Positions 20,460-31,627 of a stretch of DNA of 64,000 nt are shown here, in pieces. The position numbers and the translations under genes were made by a program. How positions within the stretch are numbered: the stretch's first letter is position 1; every line of letters starts with the position of its first letter. The stretch is from Euclidia mi (Eukaryota; Arthropoda; Insecta; Lepidoptera; Erebidae): assembly GCA_944739405.2 (NCBI GenBank), contig OX123205.2, forward strand, positions 39,204,475-39,268,474, in the 5' to 3' direction. The notes beneath the pieces were generated by a model. The model searched no databases. It was not told the origin of the DNA and worked only from the letters and a program-made list of their open reading frames with translations.

Positions 20460-20830
20460 CAGCGATAGCGTAGTGGAGATACCAACAGACTGCCATGCAG
20501 AGGGTATCTGGTTCGAATCTACGGCGCGCACCAATGACTTTTCGGAGTTATGTGCGTATTGAATTGTTAATTATCGCTTGTCCCGTGCCTCGGAGAGCAC
20601 GTTAAGCCGTCGGTCCCGGTTGTCATGAAGGTCTTTGACAATCGTTATAGGGCATCAGTACCTTCTATAATAAACTGACTCTAGTCTAAACCGTGGAATA
20701 TCGCTATCCCTTCAGGTTGAGGAGGTCAGACAGGCAGTCGCTCCGTGGAACAGCTAATATTCAGCCAAATCCGGTTAAACTAGTAAGCGGATCCCAGATT
20801 GAAACTGGGATAACGCTAAGAGGATGATGA
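20460..20830 (+). mobile_element. tRNA-headed SINE with G/C-rich central domain
   Basis: Head: A-box-like TAGCGTAGTGG (20467-20477) and B box GGTTCGAATC (20510-20519). The central domain CCGTGCCTCGGAGAGCACG...CGTCGGTCCCGGTT (20583-20621) is also present in the 5S-headed SINE at 61862. The 3' part ends GGGATAACGCTAAGAGGATGATGA. Minus-strand relatives are at 2875 and 59287. Confidence 0.85.
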
Positions 20831-20831
20831 C

Positions 20832-21150
20832 CCTAGAAAGTTTGGGGTTCAAATGCGCTTTTATAAGTTAAGTGCATATTAGTTAGTAATCATCGCTTGC
20901 AAAACGGCGAAGGGAAACATCATGAGTAAACGTGCATGTCTGAGAGTTCTCCATAGCGTTCTCGGAACACATGTGCTTACTCGTAATTGATCGGCGTGAT
21001 ATGGCCTAACTCTCATAGTAAGACGAAGCTCGTGTCCAAAAGTGGGAAATTCAAGGCAAATTACTTGAAAGATGTGGAGGACTGTTTTCTAAACTCCTAA
21101 CTTTTCTTATAGTGAGAAAAGAAAGCCCGTTCCTAGCAGTGGAGCAGTTA
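20832..21150 (+). mobile_element. Diverged SINE copy
   Basis: Matches the body of the SINE at 2505 (CATCGCTTGCAAAACG, GAGAGTTCTCCATAGCG, CGTTCCTAGCAGTGGAGCAGT) with many substitutions and an internal insertion near 21050-21110. Confidence 0.6.
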
Positions 21151-22479
21151 ATACGATACAGGTCTTATCACTTTGCGATATACAGCGTGTAAAAAGACCC
21201 TTAACGAAAACTGAAATCCCAGTTGTATCAATCACTACGAACATTTTTTACTTCGGCACCATACCTGGGAAATTACTGGTGCAGGAGATATTGAGGCTCA
21301 AAGTTAGTATGGATTTTTTCTAATTAGGTACAAAATCGATGCATTTACTCTGCCAATATGTTCTTTAGATTCCCTATGACCCCATGGATAAGTAGGTATT
21401 TCGAGCATTGCACGCGCGCACTTTTAATTGCGGTTTAACAATGTGAAAACTTAAAAAAAAGTTATTATTTTTGGTTAGTATGACTTGGCATGATGTCCAC
21501 AACGAGTAGACTTCAGCTTGGTGATGGGTCTTGTGATACCCCGTATGAACAAGACGCAATTTTACCAACATTCCCAGACCTTCGCATTCCTTATTACCAG
21601 GTTGGTTATTAGATTAATAGATGCGAACGTTGTTATTAATCAAAGGTTAATACTGAAGGCTGGCGGCATTACCTCTGTCTGATTATAACCAAGATAAATT
21701 AATAAGATATGTGGGTGAATATTAATTAAGAGTTCAAGTTTATTTCGAATGTTGGGCAATTGGATTCGTTGATATTTTGTTGGATTATAGCTGTTTCAAC
21801 CATTTTAGATTTGATTTATTTAATTATCGTCTCGTAAACCGAATGTCATACACAATATTTGGTTAATTAAGTAAGTATACAATTTATATTTACAGGTCAC
21901 TTGACTAGTGTCGGCAAATACTAAAACATAACACAATCTTATTTAGTAGGTAGGTACTAGCTGACTTGGCAAATGTTGTTCTGCCATATAACTTCTTACA
22001 TTACTTATTACTTCAAGGGTTACAAATAGGTAGTTTTACTAAATGCCAAAATTGCCAAATAAAATACATACGACATTACATTTTCCTGAAAAATACTAAA
22101 GCAGAGTCTAAGAGGCCCAAATATACGGCTTTGTTAATTGTTTTCCGTTTTACCGATAAGGATCTGTAATTTTTGTTTGCATTTGTCTTATAGATACTGC
22201 TACTGAATTAGCACTTGATTCTTTTGAACTCGCTTTTAATTCTTTTGAAGCGATCTACGGATAACTATTTAGAGTTTCGGTTCACAGACCCTCGTTTGAA
22301 GACTTTAAAGTGTGTAACTTGCCAGGAATGATTCCTAACACGATTGTTTGGCTCGAGAGATGATTAAAGACAACATTTGTTCTCGTAGCCAAAGCTCGGT
22401 AAACAGGACAGAGCCATACATAACAGCAATTATTTAAGGAATATTTTGAACAGGTATCAAAAATGTTATGTAACACACT
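21151..22479. other. Gene-free AT-rich stretch
   Basis: No gene or repeat recognised. Confidence 0.4.
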
Positions 22480-22790
22480 AAAGTGAGTTACGCAAAAAAC
22501 CTTTATTATTTCACTAAAATACTGACTTGCACACTAAAATACTATTTGTACACCAAATATGATGATCTTTTTACAGAATATCATTTGATATGAAAAGTTT
22601 TGTCCGCTCGGGAAACTTATCTACTCAGAAAAATTAATAGGTTATGTTAGGTTCTGTTGTGACCCTGCTCCCAAAAATAGGAGCCCTGCGAAGCAGGGCT
22701 CCGTCAACTTAGCTTAGTGGTGCAATTAGTATTTTTGGTGGAAAGTTAGTATTTTTGACTAACAGTTAAATACAATCCATTATTTAATAT
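22480..22790. repeat. Possible foldback element with central hairpin
   Basis: ACTAAAATACT motifs occur twice at the left (about 22515-22555) and inverted as TTAGTATTTTT twice at the right (about 22726-22760). Between them lies a GC-rich hairpin GGAGCCCTGC-GAA-GCAGGGCTCC (22679-22701). Precise ends were not found. Confidence 0.4.
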
Positions 22791-23576
22791 CAGACATTAA
22801 TAACACTTCAAAAGATATACTGTTTGTTTGGCGGTTATAGACTGAACTCGGCAACTGCTGGTCCGATTACACGTGCATTTTTCATTCATTAAAGTCTAAA
22901 ATTTTCTGGATTTTAAATGATATCTAGGAACAGTAGAGCTGCAGATATTCATCGAGTGAAGGTAAACTTTTTAGTAAACTTCTGACAAAAAGTTCTATCT
23001 ACCCTTCAAATACTGCGTAGAGTGAGGGTTGGATCCCCATACGCGTAAACACTTTGTATGATCCATAAATTGTTGTTTCAAGTCTGTTTGCTTTATTTTT
23101 CAATTCATTGATGGAATGTGTGAGAGATTTTATAGGTGCAATATCAAAAACTTGGAACAGAAATGAACTATCGTATTTCGGAATATAATAATCAAAGTTT
23201 CTTTTCTCTTCTTTCCCTCAAAAGATTTTTGCTACATCAGTAAGTAGAGTCAGATATATCTATGCGACAAATCCGGATGACCTAGACGTGTAGCAAAAAT
23301 AGACGAATACTCTTCAAAATTATTATTTCCACTATAATTCTCGTCGCCTAAATTTGTTGGTGAATGCTCGTCGAATAATATATAAGTTGAACGAGATGTT
23401 TTGGTTATTGCGACTAAATAGTCGTGTTGTTGTTACATTACGTGCTGAATTTGCGATCACATTTAAATACGTTTGCTAGTGCTCGGGTATGTGGGTCGTT
23501 GGGTACTGACGGTATGCGACGTCCTTGAGGAAGTTATAATAATGTTGAATTAAAAATAATAATGTATGAAAGCAAG
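22791..23576. other. Mostly unassigned; SINE scrap near 23015
   Basis: GTTGGATCCCCATACGCG...TTGTTGTTTCAAGTCTG (23020-23085) is a short plus-strand fragment of the 10283 SINE family. Nothing else was seen. Confidence 0.4.
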
Positions 23577-23740
23577 ATGGCGCTAGTCTAGTGGTGAGAT
23601 TAACAGACTGCTTCGCAGAAAGTCTCGGGTTCATGAGCCCGTGATGTGTGACAGAATCACGCGCAGCGATGAGTCTTCGAAGTGATGTGCATTTTAAATT
23701 GTTAATTGTTGCTTGCTAAATGCATATCACCAATTAAAAT
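23577..23740 (+). mobile_element. SINE head fragment
   Basis: GCGCTAGTCTAGTGGTGAG, CAGACTGCTTCGCAG, CTCGGGTTCATGAGCCC and GATGAGTCTTCGAAGTGATG represent the tRNA-like head and early body; the 3' half is missing. The B box is altered, so this copy is likely inactive. Confidence 0.6.
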
Positions 23741-23746
23741 GAATCT

Positions 23747-24247
23747 TACTTCGTTGGTCTCGCGGCATAAATGTGCGCGTGGGATTGGGAGGTCTCGGGT
23801 TCGATCCCCAAGTCGGGCAAAGTGTTATTGGATTTTTCCGTTAGGAAATTCTCAGTAACAGCACGGAGTCTGGTAATGTGCCCGGTACGGCAATAGGCTC
23901 GCCCCCTATTCATCATCATCATCAGCCTTTAACAGTCCACTGCTGGACTAGGCCTCGCCTTTGAAAGGAGGAATTGGCCTACTATACCACGCTGGCCAAA
24001 CGGGTTGGTTTAGGGTTTGTATCAAGTTTTCTTTCTCTTACAGTGCTGTTCTCTGCATAATATGCTCCCTCAGTCGGCTCTTACGACACCCATGGGATGA
24101 TATGGGGTGGTGACATTCCGTATTCTTAATCCGTCACCACACAGACTCATATTACGTGGGACTAAAAATATAAATCTGGCGAAAAGTGGGTGTAACAATA
24201 TACCTCTGCCTACCTCTTGGGGGATATAGGCGTGAGACTATGTATGT
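23747..24247 (+). mobile_element. tRNA-headed SINE split by another insertion
   Basis: 23747-23910 and 24150-24247 together correspond to the SINE at 7930-8201. The break is at CCCC-TATT/ACGTGGG, and TATT is repeated on both sides of the inserted element (23907-23910, 24150-24153). Confidence 0.85.
23911..24149 (-). mobile_element. SINE-like family D, nested insertion
   Basis: Starts (CAT)n, contains ACAGTCCACTGCTGGACTAG, GGCCTACTATACCACGCTGG and GTCGGCTCTTACGACACCC, and ends CCGTCACCACACAG. The (CAT)n end is the reverse of a (ATG)n 3' tail. Other copies: 28559 (minus), 30570 (minus), 54653 (plus). Confidence 0.8.
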
Positions 24248-24384
24248 ACATTGTACCTATAGGTATATGTTATCTGGAATAAATGAATGGTATTATTATA
24301 AACGGTTAAGAAGAACTTTATAGAGAAAACTCGAGGAATAAGCACTTAGGAGATAGGTAAGTGCTTCTTTCTCTTGGTTGAGAA

Positions 24385-26212
24385 ACCAGAGAAAATGAGA
24401 GAAGGGAGACCGTCTCTCTTATTCTTATCGTCTGTGCCAGTGTAATGGGTTGCCTTCATTGGCGAAGTTATATCCTCTGGAAAAAGAAGAAAGAGAGAAG
24501 GGAGACTTTCTCTCTTATTCTTGTCATCTGTGCCAGTGTAATGGGTTGCCTTCATTGGCGAAGTTATATCCTCTGGCAAAAAAAGAAAGAGAGAAGGGAG
24601 ACTTTCTCTCTTATTCTTGTCATCTGTGCCAGTGTAATGGGTTGCCTTCATTGGCGAAGTTATATCCTCTGGCAAAAGAAGAAAGAGAGAAGGGAGACTT
24701 TCTCTCTTATTCTTGTCATCTGTGCCAGTGTAATGGGTTGCCTTCATTGGCGAAGTTATATCCTCTGGCAAAAAAAGAAAGAGAGAAGGGAGACTTTCTC
24801 TCTTATTCTTGTCATCTGTGCCAGTGTAATGGGTTGCCTTCATTGGCGAAGTTATATCCTCTGGCAAAAGAAGAAAGAGAGAAGGGAGACTTTCTCTCTT
24901 ATTCTTGTCATCTGTGCCAGTGTAATGGGTTGCCTTCATTGGCGAAGTTATATCCTCTGGCAAAAGAAGAAAGAGAGAAGGGAGACTTTCTCTCTTATTC
25001 TTGTCATCTGTGCCAGTGTAATGGGTTGCCTTCATTGGCGAAGTTATATCCTCTGGCAAAAAAAGAAAGAGAGAAGGGAGACTTTCTCTCTTATTCTTGT
25101 CATCTGTGCCAGTGTAATGGGTTGCCTTCATTGGCGAAGTTATATCCTCTGGCAAAAAAAGAAAGAGAGAAGGGAGACTTTCTCTCTTATTCTTGTCATC
25201 TGTGCCAGTGTAATGGGTTGCCTTCATTGGCGAAGTTATATCCTCTGGCAAAAAAAGAAAGAGAGAAGGGAGACTTTCTCTCTTATTCTTGTCATCTGTG
25301 CCAGTGTAATGGGTTGCCTTCATTGGCGAAGTTATATCCTCTGGCAAAAGAAGAAAGAGAGAAGGGAGACTTTCTCTCTTATGCTTGTCATCTGTGCCAG
25401 TGTAATGGGTTGCCTTCATTGGCGAAGTTATATCCTCTGGCAAAAGAAGAAAGAGAGAAGGGAGACTTTCTCTCTTATTCTTGTCATCTGTGCCAGTGTA
25501 ATGGGTTGCCTTCATTGGCGAAGTTATATCCTCTGGCAAAAGAAGAAAGAGAGAAGGGAGACTTTCTCTCTTATTCTTGTCATCTGTGCCAGTGTAATGG
25601 GTTGCCTTCATTGGCGAAGTTATATCCTCTGGCAAAAGAAGAAAGAGAGAAGGGAGACTTTCTCTCTTATTCTTGTCATCTGTGCCAGTGTAATGGGTTG
25701 CCTTCATTGGCGAAGTTATATCCTCTGGCAAAAGAAGAAAGAGAGAAGGGAGACTTTCTCTCTTATTCTTGTCATCTGTGCCAGTGTAATGGGTTGCCTT
25801 CATTGGCGAAGTTATATCCTCTGGCAAAAGAAGAAAGAGAGAAGGGAGACTTTCTCTCTTATTCTTGTCATCTGTGCCAGTGTAATGGGTTGCCTTCATT
25901 GGCGAAGTTATATCCTCTGGCAAAAGAAGAAAGAGAGAAGGGAGACTTTCTCTCTTATTCTTGTCATCTGTGCCAGTGTAATGGGTTGCCTTCATTGGCG
26001 AAGTTATATCCTCTGGCAAAAAAAGAAAGAGACAAGGGAGACTTTCTCTCTTATTCTTGTCATCTGTGCCAGTGTAATGGGTTGCCTTCATTGGCGAAGT
26101 TATATCCTCTGGCAAAAGAAGAAAGAGAGAAGGGAGATTTTCTCTCTTATTCTTGTCATCTGTGCCAGTGTAATGGGTTGCCTTCATTGGCGAAGTTATA
26201 TCCTCTGGCAAA
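24385..26212. repeat. Tandem array, 19 units of 96 bp
   Basis: The marker ATGGGTTGCC recurs exactly every 96 bp from 24445 to 26173, giving 19 units. Units differ at only a few sites: AAAAGAAG versus AAAAAAAG, a G for T near 25383, GACAAGG at 26032, and a divergent first unit. Because 96 is divisible by 3, three frames stay open right through: two on plus (about 24445-26271 and 24450-26237) and one on minus (24346-26235, 629 codons, 32-residue unit with LPEDITSPMKATHYTGTDD). No hydrophobic pattern, signal peptide or known domain supports coding. Each unit holds 25 consecutive purines and a 9-bp hairpin AAGAGAGAA/TTCTCTCTT with an 8-nt loop. Confidence 0.95.
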
Positions 26213-26300
26213 ATATTTGCGCCTGGCGGTGTCATAACTTTTGTCCAGATTACTGTCTACCACGCGAGTGAAGCCGTGACCAAAAGCTAGTACAATATAA
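26213..26300 (-). repeat. Transposon 3'-end-like sequence beside array
   Basis: ACCACGCGAGTGAAGCCGTG followed by AAAGCTAGTA is the reverse complement of the TACTAGC...CGCGG opening common in moth dispersed repeats (compare 29651). It suggests that the 96-bp unit expanded inside or beside such an element. Confidence 0.45.
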
Positions 26301-26630
26301 TACCCAACCAAATGTGCATAAAATCGACTATTATGCCTCGAAACTATTACTTAGTAATATGGCTTGGACTAATAATAGACTACTCATCATATCCTGTTAG
26401 CACGATGCGCAGCACCAAATAAATGACAGGTGCCGTATATTATACGTAATTATGTAACAGAAAACCGTGGTCGTATTTATGAGGTGTTACTAATATCTGT
26501 TGAATGGTCATCAGCCAAATTAGAAGTGTCATAATAGTAAATTAGTCCATGGAGACATTCACAGAGTATATCTATATATTTAAGAAGTATAGTAAGTATA
26601 CTAGATTCCATCCACTTAAGTACTTAGATA
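26301..26630. other. No feature recognised
   Basis: AT-rich, nothing identifiable. Confidence 0.4.
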
Positions 26631-26632
26631 GC

Positions 26633-26900
26633 GGCGATAGCCCAGTGGTGTACGTAACGAACTGCCGAGACGATGGTCTCGGGTTCGATCCCCAGGTACC
26701 CAGCCATACACTTCTGACTTTTTGAAGCTATGTGTGTATTAATAATGTTAATTAAGTATCGCTCGCTTAATAATGTGTCCGGTAGATGGCTATAGACTCG
26801 CCCCCTATTACATTGGGACCGAAACATAACTGGCGAAGTGTGGGTGTGTAATACACCTCTGCCTACCCCTTCGGGGATAAAGGGCGTGAAGTTATGTTAT
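26633..26900 (+). mobile_element. SINE with alternate tRNA head
   Basis: The head GCGATAGCCCAGTGG with B box CTCGGGTTCGATCCCC is joined to the 3' body of the 7930 family (ATAGACTCGCCCCCTATTAC, CTCTGCCTACCCCTTCGGGG, GGCGTGA). The head resembles the 2505/20460 families more than 7930, so it looks chimeric. Confidence 0.8.
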
Positions 26901-27400
26901 CTGTGGCTATTGCGACGAAAGGTTATTGTAATGTAGGTACCTATATTATCAAAGTTTACCAAACTCCGTTCAGTAGTTTTAGCGTGAAAGAAGAACAAAC
27001 AAACAAAGCACTTTCGGATTCATAATATTAGTATTGATGTTCTGTAAACACAGTTCTTATAAAGAGCTTATTGTAAAAAAGAGACTCATATCAATTTATT
27101 TGTCTGTGTGTTTCTGGGTCATGTGTATTAGGGCGAGAGCCTATTGTACCTAGTCTGTAGCGAATAAGTAATTGAAGCATTTTTATTGGTTTATAATATG
27201 TAGAACTGTCTGGTTTTACCTTTGGCTATCATAAATATGTAAACAAACACATATGCAGACAGAGCAGACGATGCACGATGTAGGAATTATCATGTCACAA
27301 GAAATAGAGTATAACTATTATTAACTATGTCGGATCATGAAAATTACATCACATTTTTAGGTACTTCTTATTGTATAGGCTTGAGGCTAGTTGACGAAAA
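26901..27400. other. No feature recognised
   Basis: Contains AACAAACAAACAAAG near 26997, a usual remnant of dispersed-repeat tails; otherwise unassigned. Confidence 0.4.
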
Positions 27401-27404
27401 AAAT

Positions 27405-27668
27405 TTTATAAATCCGTCCTCTAGATTATTCAAAAATAAGCGATACGTATTTTTTTATTTGTAAATTAAACCAAAAATGACCAAGATATAGCTCATTAAA
27501 GTTACGTATAACGTCACGCAGTGCTGCATTTTTTCGCACTAGATGACGTCACACGTAACTTTAATGGGCTATATATTTGTTATTTTTTATTTAATCGAAA
27601 AAAGAAAAAATGCGTGTCCAATATTTCTTTATAATCTAAAATACGGACTAAATAAAATGTAATTATTT
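27405..27668. mobile_element. Foldback element (MITE-like)
   Basis: Imperfect inverted arms of about 120 bp. The best-matched part is CATTAAAGTTACGT (27499-27512) against ACGTAACTTTAATG near 27555-27568, with AACGTCAC/TGACGT next to it; the arms continue outward through ATAAATCCGTCC and its inverted partner. The spacer is short. No coding. Confidence 0.7.
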
Positions 27669-27989
27669 TGACCCTGGAAACTACCCTATTCTACTCAAAC
27701 CTAGTCCTATTCAGTAGAGAGATAGATATAGTACTTATCCAAAATGTTTAAAAGCTTAGTCTGTGTATCATGTCAAACCATTGCAGCAAATTGAAAAATA
27801 TCTGCAGGCGACTTTCACACAAAAGAGAAAAATCTAATAAATTGGATAAAGTGGAACAGCTGGATGCTCGGCTGATAAATCAGCTGTTCATTATATCAAT
27901 CAATGTTCGATGTTAGATTGGATATATCGGTAACAAGAGCATTCTGTAGGAAGATATTTTCTGTATCTTATTTTCGTCTGTTTTTTTCC

Positions 27990-28120
27990 ATGATCATCAC
28001 CATTATTCGCCTGTATTAGTCCACTGCTGGACGTAGGCCTCTCCTATGGCACGCCAATGAGCTCGGTCTTCTGCTTTTCTCCTCCAGTCTCTGCCTTTTT
28101 GCTAGATTTTGATGATCAAT
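27990..28120 (-). repeat. LINE 3'-end fragment
   Basis: TAGTCCACTGCTGGACGTAGGCCTCTCCTATGGC is the reverse complement of a common moth LINE 3' region, with a GAT-rich tail at its left (ATGATCATCACC). 27669-27989 to its left holds nothing recognisable. Confidence 0.6.
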
Positions 28121-28558
28121 TCCTATTTCCTTAGAATGGCATACAAAAGGTTTCCAAACTATAGTTTACTGCCTCCGATATTTTACCAAAATTTACAACG
28201 GGAAACGCCTACTTCATATTGTGTTGCTAGTGAAAATAACACACGGTATCCGAATACTTTGATGTTTATATTTGTTGGAGAAAATTTGGTTATTCTAACC
28301 GAAATAGAATCTATATTTAAAGTAGTTTTAGAACTTAGTGTACAAAATGTTTGAATAATGTTTCGGAACTTTGCGGCTGTGATGATGGATATCGACGAGA
28401 TATTATGTTTGATATTACATTAAAATCAAAAGATTTGCGCCGCGTTTGTGCTCACTTTGAATACGAAGTTGTATTGCACGTTTACATACTATAGTCGTAT
28501 GAATTTAGAGAACATACTGTCTATGCTTTTCTCAGAGAGTTACGTAGGACCCATTAAT
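28121..28558. other. No feature recognised
   Basis: An 81-codon plus frame at 28109-28354 has no recognisable motif and I do not call it. Confidence 0.4.
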
Positions 28559-28799
28559 ATCATCATCATTATCATCAGCCTTTAACAGTGCTCTGCTGGA
28601 CTAGGTCTCTCCTTTGAAAGGAGGAATTGGCCTACTATACCACGCTGACCTAACGGGTTGGTATAGGGTTTGTATCAAGTTTTCCTTCTCTTACAGTGCT
28701 GTTCTCTGCATAATATGCTCCCTCTGTCGGCTCTTACGGTACCCATGGGATGATATGGGGTGGTGACATTCCGTATTCTTAATCCGTCACCACACGGAC
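28559..28799 (-). mobile_element. SINE-like family D copy
   Basis: (ATC)n start, then CCTTTAACAGTGCTCTGCTG through CCGTCACCACACGG; same family as 23911. Confidence 0.8.
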
Positions 28800-29443
28800 A
28801 AATACCATATCGACAATGAATATAACGAGATACTTAATGAGAAATTTATGTATCTTTGGAAATTATCTTATTTTTCCTTTAAGTAGGGCGTGAAAAAGCA
28901 TTTCTCTAGGTCATCACAGTAGTGGCCATCGTCATCAATACTTTATGGGCATGATGACTTTTGCTATGGGACTCTATGACTGCTTAAGATGAGGCAGCAT
29001 GAAGTCATTTTGATAAGCTACAATAAAAAAAATACGACGGTATAATTAATAGCGGTTCTTCACCACAACATTTACTACCTAATCCATTTACTAGACGTTT
29101 CCATAAACATAGCGATCAAGCAAAATTTATTCGTTTGGTTTTCCTGCCGGGAATTACCCAGTCTGACTAAAATTGAAACTCTTTATGATAACTGACTGGC
29201 CCTGTATAAGTAATAACATCAAGTGAGCATGTAAGTGCGTAGTACGCGCCTCTTTAAGATAAAGAATAATTGTAATTGCAAATGTTAAGTGTGCTGATTT
29301 GTCTGTATATCTAATTTAAATCGGTGTTTAAGCAACTTTCTAGATGACGTGGATAGCGTAATAATGCGATTTGGCACCCATGACGTATCCTGAAGTCGGA
29401 AACCAAATTGCGGTCGACGTAGTGGTCCGCAACAACTTATTGT
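28800..29443. other. No feature recognised
   Basis: Unassigned AT-rich sequence. Confidence 0.4.
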
Positions 29444-29650
29444 AGATGAGCCCGCGGTTACACCCGCGTTATTTAAGGTTACTGCTCCGCTCCCGTGACT
29501 CATATCGTGATGTTATATAGTCTATGGCCTTGCTCGATAAATGGGCTATCTAACTATATTGAAAGAATTTTTGAAATCGGTCCATTAGTTCCTGAGATTA
29601 GCTCGTTCAACCAAACAAACAACTCTTTTCAGCTTTATAATTATATTAGT
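29444..29650 (-). repeat. Dispersed repeat family B, minus copy
   Basis: GATGAGCCCGCGGTTACACC, GGTTACTGCTCCGCTCCCGTG and GAAATCGGTCCATTAGTTCC are the reverse complement of 60262-60474. Confidence 0.75.
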
Positions 29651-29886
29651 ACTAGCCGTTTCTCGCGGTTTCACCCGCGTCCTGAGGGAACTACTTCGCG
29701 TACCCGCCCAAATATCTTGCGGATCCCTATTTTTTCTAAAATAAAATATAGCCTATGTTACTCGCAGATAATATAGCTTTCTAATGGTGAAATATTTTTT
29801 TAAATCGGTCCAGTCGTTTTTGAGTTTATCCATTACAAACAAACAAAAATACAAATTTTTCCTCTTTATAATATTAGTGTAGATAA
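29651..29886 (+). repeat. TACTAGC...TATTAGTGTAGAT dispersed repeat
   Basis: Starts ACTAGCCGTTTCTCGCGGTTT, includes AAATATAGCCTATGTTACTC and AAATCGGTCCAGTCG, ends ATATTAGTGTAGAT. It is a very common moth repeat type, probably a non-LTR 3' fragment, and abuts family B directly. Confidence 0.7.
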
Positions 29887-30559
29887 GATTTTAGACGCCA
29901 TCGAAATCCGCGAAACCTCTCTTGATTTCTGCCGATACTAGACAAAACAAACAGTTAATGTCGCCATCTTCTTCTAAATGGGAATATTTATTTTCTCTTC
30001 CCATCCTCTTTCTCTCTTTACTTACAGGATGGTAGCAGTAGAGAAGATAGGACCGGGTGTTGAGCCTTTGCGCTCTCTCTCATAGTCCAAAACGCATCAG
30101 TATAAAGACAGCTATTTTAAGTCAAATGAAATACGGAATCTTCAGACTTAACTACTTTATCAAAATTAAGAGAGAAAAGCTAGCCTACGTAAGAACTTCA
30201 CACACGCTTTACAAAACTCAACCTAAATGACAAAACAAATAAAAAGTAACGAGTATATTTAAAAAAACAAATACAGACCTGAGACCAGGTATACTTAAAC
30301 ACGGCTATTGCTTTTTATTGCCTAAAAAAACTAAGTTATGATGAGCAAGACAAGGTTATAGGAGACAGGTCGATGACTTAGTGAGGATAAAAGACGATTA
30401 TACTACATAAGGTCTCGTGAAGGACGTTTTTCTATTAGGGTTTGTGTAGAGAAATGAATGTCTGAAAAGTATTGACTGCAAGCTAATATTCTGTCAAACC
30501 AGTCCCAGGCTTCAAGGCGAAAAGTCCTGGATAACGCTAGAACGATGATGTCTTTACAA
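29887..30559. other. Mostly unassigned
   Basis: A SINE-tail scrap (CAGGCTTCAAGGCGAAAAG...GGATAACGCTAGAACGATGATG) lies at about 30507-30550; a similar scrap is near 7795-7860. Otherwise nothing. Confidence 0.4.
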
Positions 30560-30569
30560 GAATTCATCT

Positions 30570-30802
30570 CATCATCGTCAGCCTTTAACAGTCCACTGCT
30601 GAACTAGGCCTCTCCTTTGAAAGGAGGAATTGGCCTACTATACCACGCTGGCCAGACGGGTTGGTATAGGGTTTGTATCAAGTTTTCCTTCTCTTACAGT
30701 GCTGTTCTCTGCATAATATGCTCCCTCTGTCGGCTCTTACGACACCCATGGGATGATATGGGGTGGTGACATTCCGAATTCTTAATCCGTCACCACACAG
30801 AC
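30570..30802 (-). mobile_element. SINE-like family D copy with 10-bp TSD
   Basis: Same family as 23911. GAATTCATCT flanks it on both sides (30560-30569 and 30803-30812). Confidence 0.85.
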
Positions 30803-30812
30803 GAATTCATCT

Positions 30813-31326
30813 ATTTATTTGTATATCTTGCTGGCATTATGCAATGGCCGGTGTTTAAAAGTAGACAAATTTCTATAAATGCGTCAAAACCATGATGTCA
30901 TTGGTTAGTCATTATACGCTAACACCCGTTCATCAAAAGGGCAATTATGCTGTCATACCTGTCATTCTCGCACGGGAATAGCGCGTTAGGTATATTTACT
31001 TTGTTCTTGGAAGGTCGAATTGCACTACGACAGATCCTCTCAAACCGAAATTTCGTAATAACTGGTAGGTACGGGGAAGATACATTTAATGACGCGTGTT
31101 ATATTTGCCAGGCATTCGCGAACATACTAAAAATATGAAAGGAGTTGTAGGTTGTAGGTAGAGACTCGACGATATGGTCCATGCGCCATGCTCATAATTA
31201 AGCACCCTGTTGGAGTTTGGGTGCATAGGGTTCCCACCAAGAACTTAGGGTCCCAAGCCAACCTCACCTGCAAGTGGTGCACCTGCCGATCAACGGACGA
31301 GGCTCTGGCAAACAAAATATCCCGAT
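30813..31326. other. No gene; weak LINE-like text
   Basis: Nothing confident. A phrase near 31185-31210 (GCTCATAATTAAGCACCCTG) recurs loosely near 31530. Confidence 0.3.
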
Positions 31327-31452
31327 AAGCGGCAATAGACTCGCCACCTATTACGTGGGATCAAAACACTGGCGAAAAGTGGGCGTTTAATATGCCTCTG
31401 CCTACCCCTTCGGGGAAACAGGCGTGAGTCTATGTATGTATGTATGTATGTG
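31327..31452 (+). mobile_element. SINE 3' part with (TATG)n
   Basis: GGCAATAGACTCGCCACCTA, CTACCCCTTCGGGGAAACAG, GGCGTGAGTCTATG then (TATG)n; 3' end of the 7930 family. The head is absent. Confidence 0.75.
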
Positions 31453-31627
31453 TCAATATTTTGTTTAGATTGTCCATGTAGAAATAGAATATTGTAATTT
31501 CGGTACGGGTACGTATTGCGCCAGGAAGCCTTGCTCATAATAATACAACCTGATGGAGTTTGAAATTGGTCAAGTAAACCTGAACAACATTTGTGTTGTC
31601 CCTAAAATAAACTAGGTACATTCATGT

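Noticed and set aside
24385..26212. CRISPR-like array
   Set aside because: The units are continuous tandem copies with no unique spacers, in an animal genome.
24346..26271. Three very long frames (595-629 codons) as a repeat-protein gene
   Set aside because: A 96-bp period automatically keeps any stop-free frame open; there is no domain, signal peptide or transcript evidence, and both strands are equally open.
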